From: Helochares maculicollis | Lineage: Eukaryota; Arthropoda; Insecta; Coleoptera; Hydrophilidae | Assembly (NCBI GenBank): GCA_033557835.1 | Contig: JAWQRO010000122.1 | Span: forward strand, 1-54,812 | Direction: 5' to 3' | DNA: 54,812 bases | Shown: positions 1 through 10,740 of the stretch, in pieces | How the letters are laid out: every line of letters starts with the position of its first letter | Position numbering within the stretch: the stretch's first letter is position 1 | Notes under the pieces: generated by a model | Told to the model about the DNA's origin: nothing | Databases searched by the model: none | What the model saw: the letters and a program-made list of their open reading frames with translations, nothing else | Translations under genes and position numbers: made by a program

Positions 1-126
1 GGAATTTCGGCAATTGTAAGTACAAGTTGTGAATCACTTGTCCACAGGCCGACGACTAAGGCAAACCGACCGCTTTGGAGACTCGCCTTGGCCCAAATGT
101 AAATATTTTACGATCCGCTAAATAAA
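1..126 (+). CDS. 3' end of an unidentified plus-strand gene (partial)
   Basis: The window seems to open inside the last coding part of a plus-strand gene. Frame 1 is open from base 1. Two readings are possible. It may read straight through to TAA at 100-102. Alternatively, GTAAGT at 16 and CACAG ending at 47 may bound a 32-nt intron, giving GISAI-ADD and TAA at 57-59. A poly(A) signal AATAAA lies at 121-126, supporting a transcript end. Too little protein is present to name the gene. Confidence 0.3.
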
Positions 127-236
127 AGACTAAGGATGACGAATGTCTAATCTAAAATTCCGGGCTGACGCTATTTTGTAAACTCAGATTTAATTGTCTA
201 ACCGCAAGAGTCGCTTTCTCGACTAGTTTGAATATA

Positions 237-760
237 ATAGGCTCTCCAATAAGTTTTCGGTTCGATAAGAGAGGGCGCTGCTACTAGCCTAATTTTTTTT
301 GGTTATGTTGGTACACTGTTCATATGAACGTATGTAAAGTTTCATTTCATACTCTCAATTCATTCTTTGTTTACAAGCCATTTAGTATCGACGTGTCACA
401 GTATTTTGTCACAATAAATCAAGTACAGTGCCGTGATTGCATTTTTATTTTTGGAAGGTTTCAAAGCAAAGGAAATTTATGAACGAATGTTGAAAGTGTG
501 CAAGGACTTTTCGCCTTCAATTAGTACAATAGAAAGATGGGTTGTTTAATTTAAACATGGTCGTGTAAGCCTTGAAGACCATCCACGTCTAGGATGTCCA
601 AAACAGTAACAACACCAGAATTAAAGTTCGAATTGTCGGAGCATCCACCGTATTCACCTGATTTGGTCCCTGGCTCTTCCATCTATTTTCAGACTTAAAC
701 AATTTACGCCTGGCAAGCGCTTTTCATCAAATGATGAGGTCGGGCAAAGACTTAATCAAG
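237..760 (+). mobile_element. Mariner relic, internally deleted
   Basis: The plus strand at about 436-620 encodes a mariner-type N-terminal helix-turn-helix segment (FKAKEIYERMLKVCKDFSPS, then STIERW, an in-frame stop, and DHPRLGCPKTVTTPE). It jumps at about 632 to the C-terminal catalytic-region signature HPPYSPDL. The middle of the transposase is therefore deleted. The bases from about 237 (GGCTCTCCAATAAGTTTTCG) look like a mariner terminal repeat. I found no matching right terminus, so the element is probably truncated. It is a different subfamily from the copies at 1.1 and 4.4 kb. It is dead because of stops and the deletion. Confidence 0.65.
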
Positions 761-1080
761 ATTTCAAGATCTAAAAACAAGAATTCAAAATGAAATTCAA
801 GAGAGCAAAAATGTACATGTCTATAACTCAATATTAAATCCTCATTACGACACATCATGACAATATATTATCATGAATTTTTATAAACATTTTTATAACT
901 GCCAACAATAAAGGCAAACACTCCGTGGAATATAGTAGGATTAAAATCGTCCTCGTAAAATTCTTAAACTCGTTAAACTGGATACCCTAAGAACCATTAA
1001 GATTCGATATCAACCTGGAAGTCGAAAAAATGTTGTGCTCATTTTAAAATCCAACCACAGAGGCCAATTGTAGCCAATTC

Positions 1081-2638
1081 TACCAGGTGCGCAATTTTAA
1101 AATGTCGTTTTTTCATGAAAAATACGGAATTATTTAAGAACAATGGTAAAACATTTTTAATTCAAAGTACTGGCCCTCGCTTTTTACACATTTTATCCAT
1201 CTCCCGGGCAATTTATACATACCATTCCTCTTGAATCAATGGTTTGATATCGTCTAGTTTAATCTTTGACATATCAACCCGTTGGCTCAAGCAATCGCTA
1301 AATTTCATCTGCTTCAATAATTTCTTTTCCTTATCGCTGAAACGATTGTCTTGTTCTGTAGTAGTTCCCGTATACATTATCATGAGGGCTTAGTTAAACA
1401 ATCCAAAATAAAAAACTAACTAAGTATAAGCAACACAAGTAAATGATGTTATTAAAAATAGTCTTTCTTTATTGTCCTTAGAGCGAGATTTGGATTTGCG
1501 ACCTTTAGAGACGGATTTTCTAGAGCCATTAGAGGAGCGAGATCTTGATCTGGATTTGTTCCTAGATTTGACCCTGGAGTTTGATTTGGATCTCTTCTGT
1601 TCGCATTTCTAGTAAGCTATTTGGGATACCAGTGCGGTTCGCCTGTGCTGATATGAGGAGAGTCCACAGCTCCGCCAATTCTAAAAGAAAGCTTCAACTT
1701 TCATTGATATCCATTCATCGAGCCATTTTTGTACATCCACGACAGTTTTGAAGTTTTGCTCAGCCAGTGCGTGTCCCATCGATGAGAAGAGGTGATAATC
1801 AGAAGGCGCCAGGTCTAGTGAATACGGCGGGTGAGGTCGGAGTTCCCAACCAAGCGAAGAAATCGTTTCTTTGACCACTTTAGCTGAATGTGCAGGAGTG
1901 TTGTGATGCTGTGGAATGACTTTGCCGTGTCTGCGAGCCCGTTCTGGGCATTTTTCGATCGATGCTTGGTTTAAATTGATCATTTGTTGTCGGTAGCGGA
2001 CGGTATTAACAGTTTCACCGGGTTTGAGAAGCCCTTCTGATTCCACCACACACACAGGATTGTCTTTCTCCCAAAACGATCCGGTTTTGTACTGGATGTT
2101 GATGGTTATCCACGATTTCTTACATTTGGGATTCTCAAAATATATCCATTTCTCATCGCCAGTTACAACCCGATGCAAAAAACCCTTTTTTTGTGGCGTA
2201 AATACAGCATTTCGCACAAAGTTTTCGTCTTTTCTCCTATCGCTCGTTCAGTTTGTGTGGAACCCATTCTCCAACCTTTTGAATTTTCCCAATGGCTCTT
2301 AGGCGATCGAAAATGACTTACCGTGTGACAATTAACTGCTCCGCCATCATTTGTTGTGTTTGTGTATCATCGTCGTCCAATAATGCTTCTAATTCGTCTT
2401 CAAACTTTTTGATCGATTTTCACGTTCTTTGTCGATAACATTAAAATCGGCACTTTTAAAACGTTGAAACCAGCGTTCACAAGTCTTGACAGTTGGAGCA
2501 AGGTCGCCGTAAATCTCCACAAGAATTCGATGACTTTCCGATGCCTTTTCCTTTTGATTGAACTCGTAAACAACCAAAGGAATATGAATATTTTCAGTCT
2601 TGACAACAAAACGACATTTCAAATTTGCGCAGCTGGTA
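1081..2638 (-). mobile_element. Mariner element, nearly full length, with a host-gene insert
   Basis: The termini are inverted. TA plus CCAGGTGCGCAATTTT starts at 1081, and AAATTTGCGCAGCTGG plus TA ends at 2638, so the TA target dinucleotides are visible at both ends. The minus strand encodes a transposase in pieces. The N-terminal HTH region lies at 2389-2622, and the central and C-terminal catalytic region at 1681-2220 (GDEKWIYFENPK, then HPPYSLDLAPSDYHLF). The two blocks are separated by frameshifts and stops. Compared with the copy at 4445-5107, about 450 bp of foreign sequence (1231-1680) interrupts the 3' part of the transposase. The element is inactive as it stands. Confidence 0.85.
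1231..1680 (-). pseudogene. SRRM1: Shuffled SRRM1 fragments inside the mariner
   Basis: Three blocks on the minus strand match serine/arginine repetitive matrix protein 1, a PWI-domain splicing coactivator. Block 1 (about 1600-1678) reads LAELWTLLISAQANRTGIPN and SLLEMRTEEI, the end of the PWI region. Block 2 (about 1474-1599) is an RS-rich stretch (KSRNKSRSRSRSSNGSRKS). Block 3 (1230-1377) starts MYTGTTTEQDNRFSDKEKKL and continues KQMKFSDCLSQRVDMSKIKL, the protein's N-terminus. In the normal protein block 3 precedes blocks 1 and 2, so the order is permuted, and a frame change separates blocks 1 and 2. It is a captured or inserted fragment rather than a working gene. The match to SRRM1 rests on remembered family sequence and is strong for blocks 1 and 3. 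Confidence 0.8.
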
Positions 2639-2859
2639 GCGTAGCTGTAAAAAAATCAAGAATTGTTTAGATTAACAGGTACTTTCGGTAATCGGATTTG
2701 GCAGCGCTGCGATTCTGCATTCCGAAATGGTAGAAATGGATTCAAGGGTGCTCGAGTCGTAAAATTCGAAGCCCGCGACGTGATCGGAAGTTCCCAAACA
2801 ATTAAACGTTACACAAATTACAGCAGATAGGATTTTAACCCGATATCCTGTTCTGGGTG

Positions 2860-3057
2860 TCATCCAGCTAAATGGGGCGCTAATGCATCGGCTGCCTTCT
2901 CAAAATATTGCTTGGAAATAACGAAGTCACGCACGTAGCGCGTTTTGATGTAGAAGAGCGAATTTAACAAATTACCGTCATCACATGTACACTTCAAGGC
3001 GTTGTTATCTTTCGCTGATTCTAAACTAATTCCAAGGCGGTTCGAATGTAATAAATT
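2860..3057 (-). other. Unrecognised open segment, possible exon or pseudogene piece
   Basis: Read on the minus strand, this is a 65-codon open stretch ending in TGA. It contains CTCDDGNLLNSLFYIKTRY and VISKQYFEKAADALAPHLAG. The composition looks protein-like rather than random, but I do not recognise a family. No clear start codon is seen, and an in-frame TGA lies just upstream. It sits between mariner relics, so it may be a decayed host-gene fragment. Confidence 0.25.
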
Positions 3058-3354
3058 TCATTGTCTCCTCCCGGTGGTCCTGTTGGGAGGCGGAGAGAAA
3101 ACAAGGCTCAAAATGACGAGGTGCATCGCGACTAGGACCCCACGAGCTCTTCCTGCCGCGCAGTCCTCACGGTGTAGTCCTACCAGCATCTGCCACAACT
3201 TCACTTCCACTTTATGTCGCAGCCAGCCAATTATTGTTAATAGCTTTGGCATAAGGCGTCTTCAAATTCAAAATTTCAAAATGATTTCTATGAGTGAACT
3301 TAATAAATAAACAGTAAATTTGAAATGGTGCAAAATGGGAAATTGTATACAATA

Positions 3355-3655
3355 AGAATCGCTATGAAATTAAGAATGTCATCCTTGTTTGTATTCAAAT
3401 TTCATGCGTCTGTTTTTGTGGTCTGGCTGAGGTCTTAATAAATCAAAAATTTTCCGCTTTTGTTTCGTCCGTTCTTTCTGCGTGCTCTCGGAAAATTTAT
3501 TTCCATTTTAAGAAGTATGCGGATGACGACAGATGGTTCTATCAGCGTAAATCAAATTAAAATCGGTGACGACCTTTTTCCGAATGATACTTTGCAGCTT
3601 GATCAAAATCCTCGGCCTTGAAGGGTTCGCCCCCTAACTCCTTAGTATTCGAAAA
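3355..3655 (-). other. Unrecognised reading segments, TPR-like
   Basis: Minus-strand segments look coding but are broken by frameshifts. Around 3575-3652 the segment reads NTKELGGEPFKAEDFDQAA then KYHSEK, which resembles a tetratricopeptide helix pair. Further on come VVTDFNLIYADR and, lower down, KERTKQKRKIFDLLRPQPD. The pieces could come from one decayed gene or several. The family assignment is only a resemblance, and no intact gene is present. Confidence 0.22.
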
Positions 3656-3814
3656 TAAAAACAGTGCATGTAAATAACCACGGCAGGCCGTTGTCTTCAC
3701 TTATACCTTAAACATTTGTCTGCTTTGGACTTTCGAGTCCTTAAGAAATCCATTCGGTCTCTTGATAGGAAGGCGAAACACTTCCTCGCAGAACATATTT
3801 CACTTGAAAGTTCA

Positions 3815-3968
3815 GCGCCGGTTTTGTACTCAATGTTGATGGTTGTCCTGGCGTTACCCACGATTTATTAGGTTTGGGATTCTCAAAATACATCCATTTT
3901 TATCGCTAGGTACAATCCGATGCAGGAGACCCTTTCTTTTGTGGCGTAAATGCAGCATTTCGCACAAA
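3815..3968 (-). mobile_element. Mariner fragment (central transposase)
   Basis: About 150 bp matches the same region of the mariner copies at 1.1 and 4.4 kb. It includes the segment before the catalytic domain (KKGFLHR and GDEKW equivalents), with extra mutations. Both ends are missing. Confidence 0.65.
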
Positions 3969-3973
3969 CAAAC

Positions 3974-4437
3974 TCTGCCTGATTTTCTAGATTTAAGCAT
4001 AATAAATTACAAATGATTCCTTGCAAATTCATAACTTACGAATTTCCATTCGCATTTTGCCAGATGTTCCATTTTTGATTTTAGTCTCAAGAACCTCGAT
4101 TTTACCTCGTGGATTAAATATTTTCAGCTTTGCTCGCTCGTGTTGCAATTTGTATTTTATGTGTACAGTTCTCTGGAGACAAAATGGAATTATCCGACAT
4201 ATGCTGGTGAAAAACTGTCGCCGATAACCTTATTTTACTGGATTGCAAACAAAACGTAGAAATTTTGTTTGTTATATTTAGTAAATCTTGATAGAGAGAC
4301 TTCGAAAAATCTGCCTGATTTTCTAGATTTAAGCATAATAAATTAGAAATGGTTCCTTGCAAATTCATATCTTTTAAGTCTCAAGATTCTTGACTTCACC
4401 TCTTGGTTTTAACATTTCCAGCTTTGCACGTGTGGCA
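3974..4437. repeat. Direct duplication, two diverged copies about 335 bp apart
   Basis: The 62 bp from 3974 recurs from 4309 with few changes (TCTGCCTGATTTTCTAGATT and onwards). A weaker match continues to about 4130 and 4437. On the minus strand the conserved part reads ERAKLKIFNPRGKIEVLET in one copy and ATRAKLEMLKPRGEVKNLET in the other, so the duplicated piece may include an exon of an unknown gene. The mariner at 4443 sits directly beside the second copy. Confidence 0.5.
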
Positions 4438-4442
4438 GTATG

Positions 4443-5107
4443 TACCAGGTGCGCAAGTTTAAAATGTTTTTTTCATGAAAATACACAATTCTTTAACAAC
4501 AACAGTAAAACATTATTTATTCAAAGTATTAGCCCTCGCTTTTCACATATTTTATCCATTTCTCGACCAATTTATGGATACCATTCCAATAGAAAGCTTC
4601 AACTTTCATTGACATCCATTCATCAAGCCATTTTTGTACGTCCTCGAAAGTCTGAAAGAGTTGCTCAGCCAGTGCGTGTCCCGTCGATGAGAAGAGGTGA
4701 TAATCAGAAGGCTCCATGTCTGGTGAATACGGTGGGTGAGGTAGTAGTTCCCAACCAAGCGAAGAAATCGTTTCTTTGACCCATTTTGGCTGAATGTGCA
4801 GGAGCGTTGTCATGCTGCGAAATGACTTTGCCGTGTCTGCTAGCCCATTCTGGCCGTTTTTCGACCAATGCGCGGCTTAAATTGATCATTTGTTGCCGGT
4901 AGCGGACGGTATTAACTGTTCCACCGGATTTGAGAAACCCTTCTGATTCCACCACACACACAGCATTGTCTTCCTCCCAAAACGATCCGGTTTTGTACTC
5001 GATATTGATGGTTGTTCAAGCGTTACCCTCGATTTCTTGCATTTTGATTTCTCAAAATACATCCATTTTTCATCGCCACTTACAACCCGATGCAAAAAAA
5101 CCCTTCT
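4443..5107 (-). mobile_element. Mariner element, 5'-truncated copy
   Basis: This is the same family as 1081-2638. The left terminus TA-CCAGGTGCGCAAGTTT begins at 4443. The minus strand encodes the C-terminal two-thirds of the transposase in two overlapping frames (4529-4813 and 4704-5095), with motifs HDNAPAHSAK and HPPYSPD. Homology stops abruptly near 5107, so the N-terminus and right terminus are absent. Its uninterrupted 3' part shows where foreign DNA entered the other copy. Confidence 0.8.
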
Positions 5108-5764
5108 TAGCGAAGCCTATTTAAATCTTGCGGTTTATCTGGCTTCTTCCTTCCTACAAATGCTCCGACCAAGCCAAAAGTTTGTATCTACTAAATTTTC
5201 CTAGGTTTCAAAACGACTATAAAATTGCAGTTCACTTCATACATTAGCACAACCGCCAACTTTACTTGTATATAAGAGAAGTGCGAACACATCTAGATAT
5301 AAAATCTTAAGTAGACGCTTTTAATTACCGAGGACGTAAGAAACATATTGCCACTAGAAGACAAATTTTAATTATCCAATAATTGAAGACACATTTTAAT
5401 TACCTACTATCATGTATAAAAAGTTCTATTTTAAAAATAAATTGCACCTCAAAGTGCTCAAGTTGTCGAAGCAGCACTATCTATACGCTGACGTTAGAAC
5501 CAAATTGATAATCATGCACCTTCGACCCAATTTCTTCATGATAATATGGTAGCATCCGATCCGATTCTCAAATTCCCTTTTCTAACCGCTTTCACTTTAA
5601 ATAATGCCATTAAAATGCATCGATTTGCTACCTTTTCAGGCGATTCAAACGTCCCGCTTGATTCGCCGTTGCCATGGTTACCGAAGCTATGTTTCCAAAC
5701 ATGACCAATTTTCAACAGCAAAAGAGAAGCACTTTAATAGTTTATTACTAGGATAACAACAAAA
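5108..5764. other. Intergenic, nothing recognised
   Basis: AT-rich sequence between the truncated mariner and TMEM231. The last part should hold the TMEM231 promoter and 5' UTR. I see no conserved motif that I can defend. Confidence 0.4.
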
Positions 5765-6881
5765 ATGGTAGTGTTGGAAATCTATTCGAAATGCTTAAAA
5801 GACGAGTATAAATCTAAACTGTGCTCCAAAGCGACGATTTTTGTTTGCGTTATAAACGTTGTAATGGTAATCGTACCGCTTGTTTTTGCATATCGAAGCA
5901 GAGGTACGAGAACATTCTGGGTGAGAGCTTTGTGAATACTAAACGCATTTGGATGTTTTAGGATTTTGGTTGAAGCACGATACGTTTTACGAACAGCCAG
6001 ACATTCGTTTCAAAGGCGAATATTTGTTTTTCGGGCTCACCAATAACATCAGTCATCCGCTTATCTGTAGCAACTTCCCATTCAATAGCGACTTTCCAGA
6101 CAATTGTGATAAAATAAAGGTTGTGCTTTACCTTGTTCTTACATTGCAGTTACTCTTCAGCAGTTAGAACGAAACTTATTTCGGATTAATTTCAGGCAAG
6201 GGAGGTGGACCGCAATTTCGATGGTAAATACGACTGCTTAGAAATAGAGTTTAACGTAAATCTTCCAGAGGCAGCGTTGCAATTAACAGCGTTCAGCTTC
6301 TTGCTGACAATCGATTATAGGTTGCACGTAGAATGCCCCTTGCGGTTGCAATCGGGGATACTCCTCCAAAGTGAGGTTCGGAGCGACGTTTCAGAAATCA
6401 ACGCCATTTCAGAACTCGTTTTGTCACAAACGTATCCGCTTGCATGCCACTCGAATATAAGAGACACCCATTACGACGTCTCTCCGATAGAAGACGAGCA
6501 TAATTTAGATAGTTATAGAATTGAGTACTTACTCCAACGTTACTTGCGAAGGAATCGTAAGTCGATGCTTTACGAAGCTGATACAAAGGCAACGGTAAAA
6601 ATATTTTCTTTTTATTTTCAGTAACAACTCACCTTAGGAACATATATACAACTTATATTACAAATATCAAACGGGAATTGCGTATCAAATTACATATCAG
6701 CTACCCGATTCAGGGGTTTTACTACAAACCTGGCTTTTGGCAAGTGATAAAAAATGCTTGGATCCAGTACTTCACGATTTACATAGCGTTCGCTTGGATT
6801 ATGAACAAAGTCAAGAACTACGTCTTCGAAAAAAGGCTTATTTTGTATTACAAATTGTCTCCAATAAAAAAACACGTTTGA
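5765..6881 (+). CDS. TMEM231: Transmembrane protein 231 (ciliary transition zone)
   Basis: Four exons (5765-5903, 5962-6119, 6196-6556, 6622-6881) join in frame to give 305 aa; vertebrate TMEM231 is about 315 aa. It begins MVVLEIYSKCLKDEYKSKLC, followed by a membrane segment at about residues 22-42 (ATIFVCVINVVMVIVPLVF). Family-typical blocks follow: RSRGFWLKHDTFYEQPDIRF, the DRNFDGKYD block, and near the C-terminus YYKPGFWQVIKNAWIQY leading into a second membrane helix. TMEM231 is a two-pass protein of the MKS module at the ciliary transition zone and helps gate membrane proteins into the cilium. All donors are GT and all acceptors AG, and introns are 58-76 nt. The stop lies 27 bp from that of the convergent TIMM21 gene. 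Confidence 0.92.
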
Positions 6882-6908
6882 TATATTTTACACGTTGCAT
6901 TTTGTACA

Positions 6909-7747
6909 TCAATATAGACTAGGTAGTCCTGGTTGCTTCAACTCCGCTCGCCTGTTGTCTTCTAACACGAGCGTCGTTTGCGCTAAATCGTTGACGTCGA
7001 CGAATAAATATCTATATTCATAATTGCCCGAGTCGTTCTGAAACAAAATTGACAAATGAGCTTCGCTGGTGAGTACTTGCAGTGGGATCGTACCTCCATC
7101 ATTTCTAAGTTGACTGTACCCTTGTGGAAGGCCCCTTGCAGGTAAAATCGCATCCGTAGGTACTTTTTGCCGTCTTTCTCGTACGTTAAGTGTGATACAT
7201 GTTGTCTCCTCCCCCGCCTTGTTTCCTCACCGAACACCGTTATGGGGTAGCCGAGCTTATCTTCAACTCTGGTATCGCTAATACACTTTTTGGCGGCTTT
7301 GTTGTAAACGTTGTTAGGGCTTTTACTGGAAAATAATTCGTTGAAAACGGCGTAAAACAACGTTCCTGTGACTCCCACGCCTTTGGACAAAAGAAATAAT
7401 TCTTATGAATCAACAGCCACAATAATCAGGTCTAATGATCGCTTCTGCTTAATCTAGTTTTGTTTAAGAATAGTCGGCATGTAGTTCCGTAACGTTCGTT
7501 CGCATTCATCTGAACGATACTTACCAAGTAATATTATGCCTAGATACGACACGGTTTTCGTCGTCTCTTTCACTTTTTCGCCTAATGGTTTAACATTTGT
7601 GTCTAATTCAGTTCTGGTGCTTGTAGAAAGCGTATTTTCCTTGTCGCTTTTATACCTCCTTAATAGTTGATAACCTAAATGTTTGCATTCTGAGACAGCT
7701 ACGCGTTGGCTTTTGATTAAGGGGCAAATCGCTCTAAGGGTTAACAT
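6909..7747 (-). CDS. TIMM21: TIM21, mitochondrial inner-membrane import factor
   Basis: Exons 7747-7525, 7380-7094 and 7037-6909 on the minus strand give 212 aa. The N-terminus (MLTLRAICPLIKSQRVAV) is basic and hydroxylated, fitting a mitochondrial presequence. A single membrane segment spans the exon 1/2 junction (VSYLGIILLGVGVTGTLFYA). The intermembrane-space domain follows, with FSSKSPNNVYNKAAKKC, the signature GEETRRGRRQHVSHL and the end block YRYLFVDVND and LVLEDNR. TIM21 couples the TIM23 channel to TOM and to respiratory complexes. Removing the 56-nt second intron restores the family C-terminus; reading through it gives an unrelated tail. Confidence 0.93.
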
Positions 7748-7904
7748 ATTTTACTATTGTTTTGTGAGTACAACTATATTTAATTTAACAATTAGTTATT
7801 GTTTAGGAAGGTCTGGTTTTCGGAAACATAACCTTACTTTCTCGCTTTTCTCTTCTTCTTGTTCTGCTTGGCAAACGCCTTTTACCTATTTGTGACCTAT
7901 TTGT

Positions 7905-8060
7905 ATGAATAGATGTCGGATCGTTTAAGGTGGAATGAAAAAACGACTATTATCGTAAAATCTAAGATCTGTAACTACTTTTGAGGTATGTTGGGCTACT
8001 AGAAGTACTTTTTTATCCAATTTTTTCAAGTTTGTCGTTAAAATAGTGCTACCAAGTTGT
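7905..8060 (+). repeat. Diverged fragment of the 545-bp satellite
   Basis: A stretch reading CTTTTGAGGTATGTTGGGCT and then TAGAAGTAC and TTTTTTCAAG parallels the satellite monomers at 13.4-14.5 kb and 49-50.8 kb (TTTTGAGGCATGTAGGACCA, GGAAGTAC, TTTTCAAGTAAA). It is a single degraded copy next to the P-element relic. Confidence 0.5.
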
Positions 8061-8264
8061 AATTTTTGCCACAGTTTGATCGCATAAGACGCATAACGAT
8101 CACTCCTTCGACTCCCGCGTAAATAATTTCACTGCGCATGTCCGAATTGTTACTAATCTGGAAATGGTATTCTAAGAACAGCTGACCGAAAGTGTGACTG
8201 TACATGCACGTATTTTCGCTTACTTATACTTATTTCAATACTAAGTGTTTTAATAACGTTAAAA

Positions 8265-10740
8265 ATGAGTAAGAGAGGTGGTTTTTATTGTGCAGTTCGA
8301 GGCTGTGATACAAACAGCAACAAAAAACAATTTAGCTTGTTAAAAATACCAGGAGACGAAGACAGGTAAACTTATAATATCTGCTTTTTAATACGTTAAA
8401 AATAAAAGTTCAGCAAAATGTGTGTAGATATTTATATTTATTGTTACTATTTAAGAGTAAGGAGTGGCTTAGAAACATAAACAGGGAAGATTTGCTAAAG
8501 AAAGATTTGAACCTTGTGAGCAAATGCTATAAAGTTTATGGAAAGCATTCCTAAATGACTTAAGGAACCGACTGCAAGAAAATGCAGTGCCTACAATATC
8601 TCTCAACAAAGAGGAATGTAATTTAAACATTTTCAGTTTCAATATTGATAAACCATCAGGTAAGATATTTTTAATCAGACCTTTCGTTTTACTTAAAACT
8701 GTTACGTTGGGAAGAAACTAATTGATTGTAAATATAACTCTTTGGTTGTTATAAGAACTTTCACATTTATCGATATTTGAAAAAACTTTTAGCGACATCC
8801 GAGCCATCAGATCTGTAGACTACCGAGCTCCCTGAACCTTCAACATCTCAACCCTCAAGTACCAGCACTGCTACCCAAACAATGCAAGCTCTTTCAATTT
8901 CCAGTCCATGGAAACAAAAATTGTGACAAAAGTTGGACAATGTGAAGGCTTCAAAAAGGTTACTGAAGCAGACAGGGAATATTTATAATGAAGAAAATGA
9001 AGGAGAAGAACTTCAAACATTACAAAAATTAAGTGGTAAATATTTAAATGAACCACTTAGGAAATTAATAGAAATGCAAGTTTTGATGTTAGGGAAGGAA
9101 AATCAAGGTCGTAGGTACAATTCGTTTACAAAACAATTTGCATTGATAGTTCATTTTATGGGCCAAAGGTTTTGGGCACTTTAATAACTCTCCCATCGAT
9201 CACTACTTTGCATCGTTGTACACAAAAGTGGATTTGATGAACTTGCCTTAAAGAAAATTTCTCTAAAACTAAATCATCGAAACAATAAGGAAAGAGAGTG
9301 TGCCCTCGTAATAGATTAAATGAATATAAAAACTATTTCTACAATATATCTAACAATGAAATTGTAGGGGTGCATAATTTAGGCCACTTCAGGCAATTTA
9401 AACCTGCAAAATATGGGGTTTAAGTTGAGGGGAATAAATGTAAATTGGAAACACCCCTTTTTGCAAAGTAATTGTACAATGGACGATTTAAAAATGTTGA
9501 TTTTTAAACATATTGATTATTTAAAACAAATTGATTATATAGTTAAAGTTGTAATTACAGATTCAGGTGTAAATTATATAAAATTTACTAAAAAAGTTGG
9601 TTTACAAAATGATTGACCATATTTCTTTGTCAATCGTTTAATAATCGTTTGATCTTTGTCACCTAGTAAAGGCAACAAGAAATAATATTTTAATTAACAA
9701 TTAAAACTACAGTGGTATAATAACCAAAAAAGAGCATCTTCAAACATTTTATGATCTAGACAACTCAAAAACAGTGGATTTGCACCAAAATTGTCTAATA
9801 TTCATTTAGATCCTAACGGAATTCAAAAAATGTGTCATATGCTGTCCAACTATTTAGTAGGAGTGTGGCTATTGGCATGGAGTTGTTTTTAACATCTAGA
9901 CAACTTCCGGAAGAAGCTATAGAAACAATAAGTTTTACTACAAATATGAATGCTTTATTAGATGTAGCGAACTCATACAATTGCAACTTTGGGACCCCTG
10001 AAAATATAGCATTTCTGTAAGAAATGAAAAATATATTTTTAAATAATAAGAGAGGGGGGGGGCAAAAATGCTACCAGGCATATGAAATTTATGCAATGTT
10101 GGGTTGTAACAATAAATACCTTCACACAGCTTTGGGACAAAATGGGAAAAGGGGATTTAATTACTCATCGTTTGAATTCAGATCCGATTGAAAATTTTGT
10201 GTGAACAATTCGTCAACAGTGTGGAAATGCAACAAACCTCACGTCTATACAATTTACACGTGCATTTAAAAAGTTATTTTTATTGCAATATTTTGAACAT
10301 TCTCAAGGTGCAAATTGCTTAGATAATTTAAGCCTTGCTCTAGAATCAATATTGGCCATACAAACAGAACGTCACCATCACAAATGATGCGACTACTAAT
10401 ACAAACGTATTCGCAGTACATACTGCTGATTACAGGGAACTGGATATACCTACAACGAACAAATTGGTCCATATTAGTGGGTACTTATACAACAAATGTT
10501 TGATACAACATTCATGTGAGACTTGTAAAAATGACTGTTTGAGTAATTTAAATGAAACAAGTTTATTTACTCATCTGAGAAGTTTCCATACCACAGCTAA
10601 AAATGTGTTTCGCAAGTTTGTTGTGACTGCTCATGCATTTGTATTATATGTAATAAAACTAGAAGAAATGTTTTTGAAAAAATTGATTCGGTAGCTGCAG
10701 ACGTAAAAGTTGGCCAATTAAGGTAGTTGCTGAAAAGTAT
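8265..10740 (+). mobile_element. P-superfamily DNA transposon relic with THAP domain
   Basis: The plus strand encodes scattered parts of a P-element/THAP9-like transposase. ATG at 8265 starts MSKRGGFYCAVRGCDTNSNK, the C-x-C half of a THAP zinc domain. A GT donor at 8366 and an AG at 8455 bracket a likely intron, and WLRNINREDLL follows. Later pieces are a leucine-rich segment (8933-9184), RNase-H-like pieces (9413-9616), a P-type block SYAVQLFSRSVAIGMELF (9832-10020) and the strong motif RLNSDPIENF followed by TIRQQCGNATN and AFKKLFLLQYF (about 10150-10390). Frames shift and stops intervene throughout, so it is dead. Terminal repeats were not identified, so the limits are approximate. Confidence 0.78.
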
